NCBI GenBank assembly: GCA_023053685.1
Contig: JALIGW010000001.1
Location: 72,270,240 to 72,334,239 of the forward strand
Origin: Diadophis punctatus similis
Taxonomy: Eukaryota > Chordata > Lepidosauria > Squamata > Dipsadidae
DNA: 64,000 nt
Direction of reading: 5' to 3'
Shown here: positions 58,084-64,000 of the stretch, in pieces
Position numbering within the stretch: the stretch's first letter is position 1
How the letters are laid out: every line of letters begins with the position of its first letter
Notes under the pieces: generated by a model
What the model saw: the letters and a program-made list of their open reading frames with translations, nothing else
Databases searched by the model: none
What the model was told of the DNA's origin: nothing
Translations under genes and position numbers: made by a program

Positions 58084-58089
<6 letters not shown>

Positions 58090-58814
58090 CATGTTTAGAA
58101 TATTTCAAATGCAATTTTAAAAACCTGAAGAAAATGTGTAGTAGCTATTCTCTTGAAAAATCCAAAACACTACTGTAATAACAATGTGAAATAGTCAAAG
58201 CTATAATCTATCCAACAATTCATATGGCAATGTGTCATGAATTAACACATTAACCTTTTGATTTTTTGAAATGGATTATCATAATTGTTTTGCTCTTTCA
58301 AAAAGGATTTTTATCACATTAACATTTTATATTAAACTTTTTTTAGATGAGCAGAATTTTTTTCTTGTGAATTATTATGATCTAAAATTGCACACACACA
58401 CACACACACACACCAATAAAGAAATATAGCAAATCATTTCTGTCCTATATGAAAAGGCATTTATGAAGTCATATTTATCCAGACTGATGTTATTAAAGTA
58501 AAAGAACATGTAAGCTTCCTGAGAATTCATGTAAGCTGTCAGAAAATATGTGGATGATAACTAAAAAAGAAATTTATGTTCCATTGTACTGAACTTTTAG
58601 AAAGACTGTATCAATATTGCACATTGCTCTGGTCTTACTTTTATTGTTGCTAAAAACAATAATTGTAATTACCAGCTCCATTTAATCTATTAACACATCT
58701 CTACTTGATGAAGATATACTAGATTTATTCATAAAGTACTCATAAAGTACTCATAAAGAAAGGTGTTATTAATCTGTAGACAGATTTGAACTGCATACCA
58801 TGTATTTGTTCTTC
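58084..58814. other. AT-rich DNA with a short CA array
   Basis: CA units lie at 58391-58413. CATAAAGTACT is repeated three times near 58730-58760. No gene was identified. Confidence 0.5.
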
Positions 58815-58822
58815 CCTAAAAC

Positions 58823-59038
58823 CAGGGGTGGGTCCTGGCTTACCTTGCTGGTGGTTCGCTCCTTGATGCGCCGCGCATGCGCAGAAGCAAAAAACAAGAT
58901 GGCAGTGCCTATGACACCACCGAGAGAGCCGGTTTGGGGGCGTGGCAGGCCTGAGTCACTGCTGGTTCTAGCAACCCAGGCCGCCAAGTTACTACTGGTT
59001 TCATAGAACCGGTCCGAACCGGGAGGAACCCACCTCTG
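58823..59038. mobile_element. Non-autonomous hAT-like element, family B
   Basis: The ends are CAGGGGTGGGTCCTGG and GGAACCCACCTCTG, with perfect duplications CCTAAAAC (58815-58822, 59039-59046). It carries an NRF1-type CGCGCATGCGCA at 58872-58883 and CAAGATGGCAGTGCC, a weaker YY1-type match. It looks like a deletion derivative of the 32.97 kb form. Confidence 0.93.
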
Positions 59039-59046
59039 CCTAAAAC

Positions 59047-62029
59047 CATGGTTTAAATTTCTAGTTGATAAACTGATATAATATTGGAGCATTTTTCCCC
59101 ATTTTGGAACTCATGGCAAATGTAATTTTCACAGATTGGGATTGAAGAGCTGAAGCTTGCTTATGGAAAGGAGAGGATGGAAGCACATGGTTCTGATGTT
59201 CCTGTTCACTAAGCAATAAAAATCATATAGTTGATGGCTCTGCTTAGCTCTGCTTAGCCCACAATGACCTGTATCACATGAAAAGGTAAATCATTGAGCT
59301 TCTGTATTCCCCTTGTTGTCTGCTTCTATTAAGCATGATTCTCATTGTGTCAGAACTGGACCGTGGATTGTGTTAACAATGGAATATTGAAACAAACCAA
59401 ATCATGAATGACAATTCAAAATTGGCTCATTTCAAAATTAATCAACTAGCTTACCATCATTCTTCATTCAGATGCTGTAAATTAAGCAATTCTGATTTCT
59501 TCATGGCAGAGGAAAATAAGGAAAATATATGAACTTAAGTCTTTAGTTTTAGTATTGGTATATGTTGATGGAGAATGCAAATGCATGTGATATATATGTG
59601 ATAATGTTTTAAATTATAAATTACACATGGGGAAGAAAGAAACATAGAATCCTGCTTTTTCTCCTTTTTAATCATACTTAGTAAATTCATTATTTGACTG
59701 ATTTTTCCATGAAGCTGAGTTCTGCATAATTAAGTATGTACATTACGTATGTACTTAATCTATGGAATTTGCTACTATATATTATGGTATAGCCACTAAT
59801 TTAACTAGTTTTAAATTGGGAGATAATTATAATAATGAATTTATTTAAAAAGTGAGAATATTATCATCATCATTACTACTATTATGCAAGCCGTCACATT
59901 GCTGCAATAAACAGATTTGTATATCATAGTATGCCATAATAGTATTGTTTGACTTTATTATATTGAGTTTATTGTATGAATGTAGATATTATAGTTGCAA
60001 ATCCTAAACTGCTACTTAATGTCTCAGGTTATGATTTAATAAACTATGATTTAACAAACCATGAGTTAGTGTTACGTAATAACATAATGATAATTGTGCT
60101 AGCTACATCTAATTGAGTAGAAGAGATTAGGTAGACGGATACAGGTGGTAGAAATATAGTTGAATTTAATGTTATATTTTCAGTGTCATAGAGTACATTC
60201 TGTGGTGATATTGACCGTGATTGCAACACACAAAAGACTTGCAATATATGAATAAAGAAGCCATCAAATGAATCTGCCACCAATGGGAAGTAGTTGCTGA
60301 GATACCTGGTGAACAGCTTGACCTTTATTTCTATTCCCTATCAAAAGCTCTAGAATTACTATCTTATAAGTAGAAATAATTTATTTGCATGTAATGACAT
60401 CTCCTTTTCTAATTGCAGTGTCACAAGTCTGCATGTTAATTACTATCTGCTGACATGTTAAAACTATATCCTGATGTTACCCGTAGCTTCACAGGGATTG
60501 AGCATAAATGGACTTTTAATAAAGGGATAAACTAAATAAAAAGTTGGATATACTGTAATGAATCCTATTGCTTCCTGTTGCAAATCAGTAACTATATTAA
60601 TAACATAAAGATTATTTGGTAGGCCTCCTTCTATTCTTTACTAAATTATGGCTCTTCTTTTTCAATATTAAAATGAACTGAACTAAAATATATATATAAA
60701 GGGAATTCTGGTAAAAGAAATAAGTTTCACCAAAAGCTTCAAATGGAAAATTGCTGAAAAATCTAATTCTGTTGCAAAGCAGAGACTCCAAAATCCCATT
60801 AAACGAGAGTACCTGACCATGTGGTGACAGGGAAACCTAAGCCATTTCACATGTATTATTACATCATAAATTAAGGTCTGCCTATATTCTGCTCTTAATA
60901 TGTAAATTTGCAGGAAGGCCAATTTCTATGTAAACCATCTTCTAGATAGAGCTTCTAAGATTTAGGCCATTTTCTCATGATACACATGAGTCCTCAGCTA
61001 TGCAACATGTGACTTAACACCCTTGAGAAATGTTGTACTGAGAAATTTGCTTCATCATGGAGATATTTAACAGTTTGAGCAAGCACTAGCTTTGCTCTTG
61101 ATTTCTTGCATTGCAATCGTGTAATCAGACAGCTGTACCCTTCACATGAAGTCACTGTAATGCTGCAATATCTCACATATATATATTATTTACAGGTGGA
61201 GTTGATATCCCAGTGAGGGAGCACATCATGCATGCAGAAGTACTCTCATGTTTAATTCTAGACATTTTCACTTTATAAAATAATCTTAGATGACAGAACA
61301 GGGAAAAGCCTCTGTCCACCGAAGGTTTTAGAGAATAACAGTATTAGACTGCTTGGATCAGTTGTCTGAATCAGTTTAAGATAGTGAACATACATTTTTC
61401 AAAGTATCTGTATCATTTATCCCCAAATGTCTAAAAGTGGCTACAAAACTTCTTCGGAGCATTCCAGCAGCCAAATTATGCTTGAACTTGGCATGAGTTA
61501 TTTAAACTTTCAGGCAGACATTTTGTTTCCTTCCTGTCCTGAAGCCAACACCGTTGTTCTCAATGGGCATCATACAATACCTTAAGTTTGTGCAAAGCCT
61601 CTGAAAGAGGTAGGACACAATGCATGGCAGTAGCACCCTTTGCAAGACTCACACAGCTAATCCAGAAGCTTCTCCTGGCTATTTTGGCATATGTGTGCAT
61701 GCACAGCCACTTGTTTTTATTGGGAGGAGAATGAATCTTCTATTGAAAGTATAATAGAATTATACTATGGTATATTATCTATAGCATGCTAAAAGGGGGG
61801 AAAATAATTTACATATTTCTCTCTTTCTTGTTTTGATAATTCTCTGATATGCTCCACTTACATATTAATTCTGACTATCCCGCTCCCACCCCTGAGATAT
61901 TGAAAAGGGAAGAAATAAGTTTATTCGATGAAAATACATGATCAAACACAAATGCTATTTTAAAAAATGTATCCTGAAAGGGGCGGGAGTGCGAAATCTA
62001 TGCAGTTTATAGTGGAATTCTTCTTATGC
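59047..62029. other. AT-rich DNA, nothing recognised
   Basis: The longest quiet stretch of the window. Frames are at most about 80 codons, without motifs. An imperfect palindrome at about 59731-59762 (ATTAAGTATGTAC with GTATGTACTTAAT) is the only local structure noted. Confidence 0.5.
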
Positions 62030-62102
62030 ATATTTATTCAGAAGTATACCCAACTGAGTTCTCTGGGAACTTACTTCTAAGTAAGCGTGTGCAGCATTGG
62101 AA
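62030..62102. repeat. Dispersed repeat of AAGTAAG type, unnamed
   Basis: TTATTCAGAAGTATACCCAA, GAACTTACTTCTAAGTAAGC and GTGTGCAGCATTGG resemble a palindromic amniote repeat, usually reading as paired AAGTAAGTCCC motifs. I recognise the pattern but cannot assign the family. Confidence 0.5.
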
Positions 62103-62777
62103 TTTAATAATCTCTTGAAGCCAGAGTTTAAAATAAGTTTGTTGATACAGAGAAACATGAAGCTTAAAGAGGGACTACAATCTTTATATGCTACGGTTTT
62201 CTTTCAAGTTGCCCTGTCTTGCCAAATATGGTAAATATTTCTTCTTTGTTGTCACTCAGATATATTCTCTTCATGCAAGACTTCTGAATTTCATTTCCAG
62301 CCATTTGTTATTGTAAAGGGTACTGATAAACTTAATTCCAGTGAGTGAGGGCAATAGTTCTCAAATTGAAAAATACATTATAAACAAGACATTTTTTTAC
62401 AATCCTAAATTACAATCCTTTTTTTTTTGGTGCCTGAAAATGGTGTATGCAGTCATAAGCTATTTGGAATTCTTACTTTTGTTAGGTATCCTGTATTTAG
62501 GTGAAATTCTTCTATAGATACAAGTAATGATTAATGTACATGAATTTATTTTATTTCACACCTTGCTCTCCTACATTATTAGGTTTCCAAAGAAGCAGAG
62601 AAGCAGAACAGCTACTGAAAGAAGTGGAAGAAGCCAAGTATAATGTTCCACAGTGCAGATTGCAACATACAACCAGATTATTGGGGAGTGGGAAGAGAGG
62701 CAAAATTTGATGAAACCAAAGTCAAGTGGAAAAGTTCTTGGTTGACAGTCCATTACCAGCAAAGTTTATTCTCTTAT
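62103..62777. other. AT-rich DNA, nothing recognised
   Basis: No gene or repeat was identified. Confidence 0.5.
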
Positions 62778-63100
62778 GATGGGTCAGCAGTTAAGATGCT
62801 GGGCTTGTTGGCTGGAAAGTTGACAACCCAGGTTTGAGACCCAATCTCCACACTACAGGGTGAGCTCGCATCCTCGCCCCAGCTCCTCCCTTTCTAGCAG
62901 TTCAAAAGCATGCAAATGTGAGTAGATTAATAGGTACCACTTCGGTAGAAAGACTCCATTATGTCATGTAGGCCACATGACTACAGAAACATCTTCAGAC
63001 AGTGGTAGCTCAAATAGCTTTGAAGCAGAGATGAGCATTGCCGCCTATAGTCGGCAATGACCAGCGGAGTAAAATCCACAGGGATTCCTTTACCTTTTTT
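62778..63100 (+). mobile_element. tRNA-derived SINE, second family
   Basis: The head GGGTCAGCAGTTAAGATGCTG, B box GGTTTGAGACCC (62831-62842), then TAGCAGTTCAAAAGCATGCA, AATAGGTACCACTTCGGTAG and the end GATTCCTTTACC are in the order of a common squamate tRNA-SINE. It differs from the Sauria type in body and tail. Many changes, including loss of CpGs, show it is old. Confidence 0.75.
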
Positions 63101-63639
63101 AAAAATCCTCTTACGGACAGTACCCATTCAAAAAAGAGTTCAAAGTAGAAAATTTGGTGATTTTTTTTAACTGATAAAATTATTGTCAAGCAACTAATAA
63201 AATAATCACAGGCTCTTATCACTTTACATAATGTATTTTAAACATATAGATGTGATATGCATAGCTGGAATTTTAGGATGAGGAATCAACATTTTTCTTC
63301 CTTGTATTGGTTTTACTTGCAGTTTTAGCAGGGTTATGACTTCCACTTGCAGATTTTATCTTGGCAATTGCTCTTGCGATCTGCTCCTTGGATGTCTATT
63401 GCTTGTAGAACAACAATTGGATTGTTCAACATTTTGAAAAAACAGAGACATTCTTGTACTGGCTAACCTTAAGTTGAAAACAAATTTCTAGAAAGACACT
63501 TTGCTTTACAATTTAATTTAATTTAGTCCACTTTAAACTTATTATTTTCTAAATTGTTTATGTATAGTAAATGTACTAAAAAAAAAACCCACACCAGATT
63601 TAACTTTTGCAATGATTTTTGGCACATACATTAAAAAGT
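63101..63639. other. AT-rich DNA, nothing recognised
   Basis: No gene or repeat was identified. Confidence 0.5.
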
Positions 63640-63798
<159 letters not shown>

Positions 63799-64000
63799 CA
63801 TATAGGTCGGCTTTAAAATTGGAATCATAAATAATTGTGATTGTTAACAGCAGTAAAGAATGCTGGCCTGCCAAAGAATCTCAAGGAAAAAAATGTACAA
63901 AAATTATGAAGCTTTTTATAGGAAATAAAATTGTATTTCATCAACATTTTTATTAAAAGGATCACTATAATAAAAAGAATCCAAGTTATAACATTGGAAG

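Overview
The window looks like host-gene-free DNA from a squamate reptile, most probably a snake. The grounds are repeat content only: tRNA-derived SINEs of the Sauria type, CR1/L3-group LINEs with AAAT- or AATAG-type tails, many short hAT-like DNA transposons and very abundant microsatellites. The DNA is AT-rich apart from one GC-rich island at about 25.66-26.94 kb. I found no host exon, tRNA, rRNA or CRISPR array that I could defend. The longest open frame, on + at the left edge, is the reverse transcriptase of a CR1-group LINE. Nearly all other open frames are decayed LINE pieces, strand shadows or microsatellite translations.

Layout. At 0-3.3 kb a LINE with an open frame lies in or against an older L2/L3-like LINE, whose own tail holds a CR1 scrap. 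At 3.3-22 kb unique-looking AT-rich DNA is broken by SINEs, hAT-type elements, a CR1 tail split by an hAT insertion, and LINE tails. At 22.2-28.9 kb there is a TA-flanked element with 143-bp internal repeats, a solo LTR, another TA-flanked element holding a SINE, a 1.28 kb GC-rich composite hAT with a 282-bp near-perfect palindrome, and a LINE tail grown into an AAAT microsatellite. At 32.3-36 kb there is a dense nest: two hAT families, a dead LINE, and a Penelope-like element carrying a hammerhead-ribozyme-like motif and split by an hAT. At 40-55 kb there are CR1 pieces, further hammerhead-like motifs, an R4/Dong-like LINE lying between two AAT arrays, and an L2/L3-like LINE. From 55 to 64 kb the DNA is mostly unique AT-rich sequence with microsatellites and one more SINE.

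The parts relate as parasites and targets rather than as a pathway. Target-site duplications, read by eye, give insertion order at several loci. For fourteen hAT-like copies the 8-bp duplication can be read exactly. The most interesting signals are (1) four hammerhead-like motifs sharing one minimal architecture, (2) a GC-rich cargo mobilised between hAT ends, (3) an R4/Dong-like LINE in its expected TAA-type target, and (4) an hAT family that disperses NRF1- and YY1-type promoter motifs. Everything was done by eye. Family names are by resemblance to what I know, not by database search.
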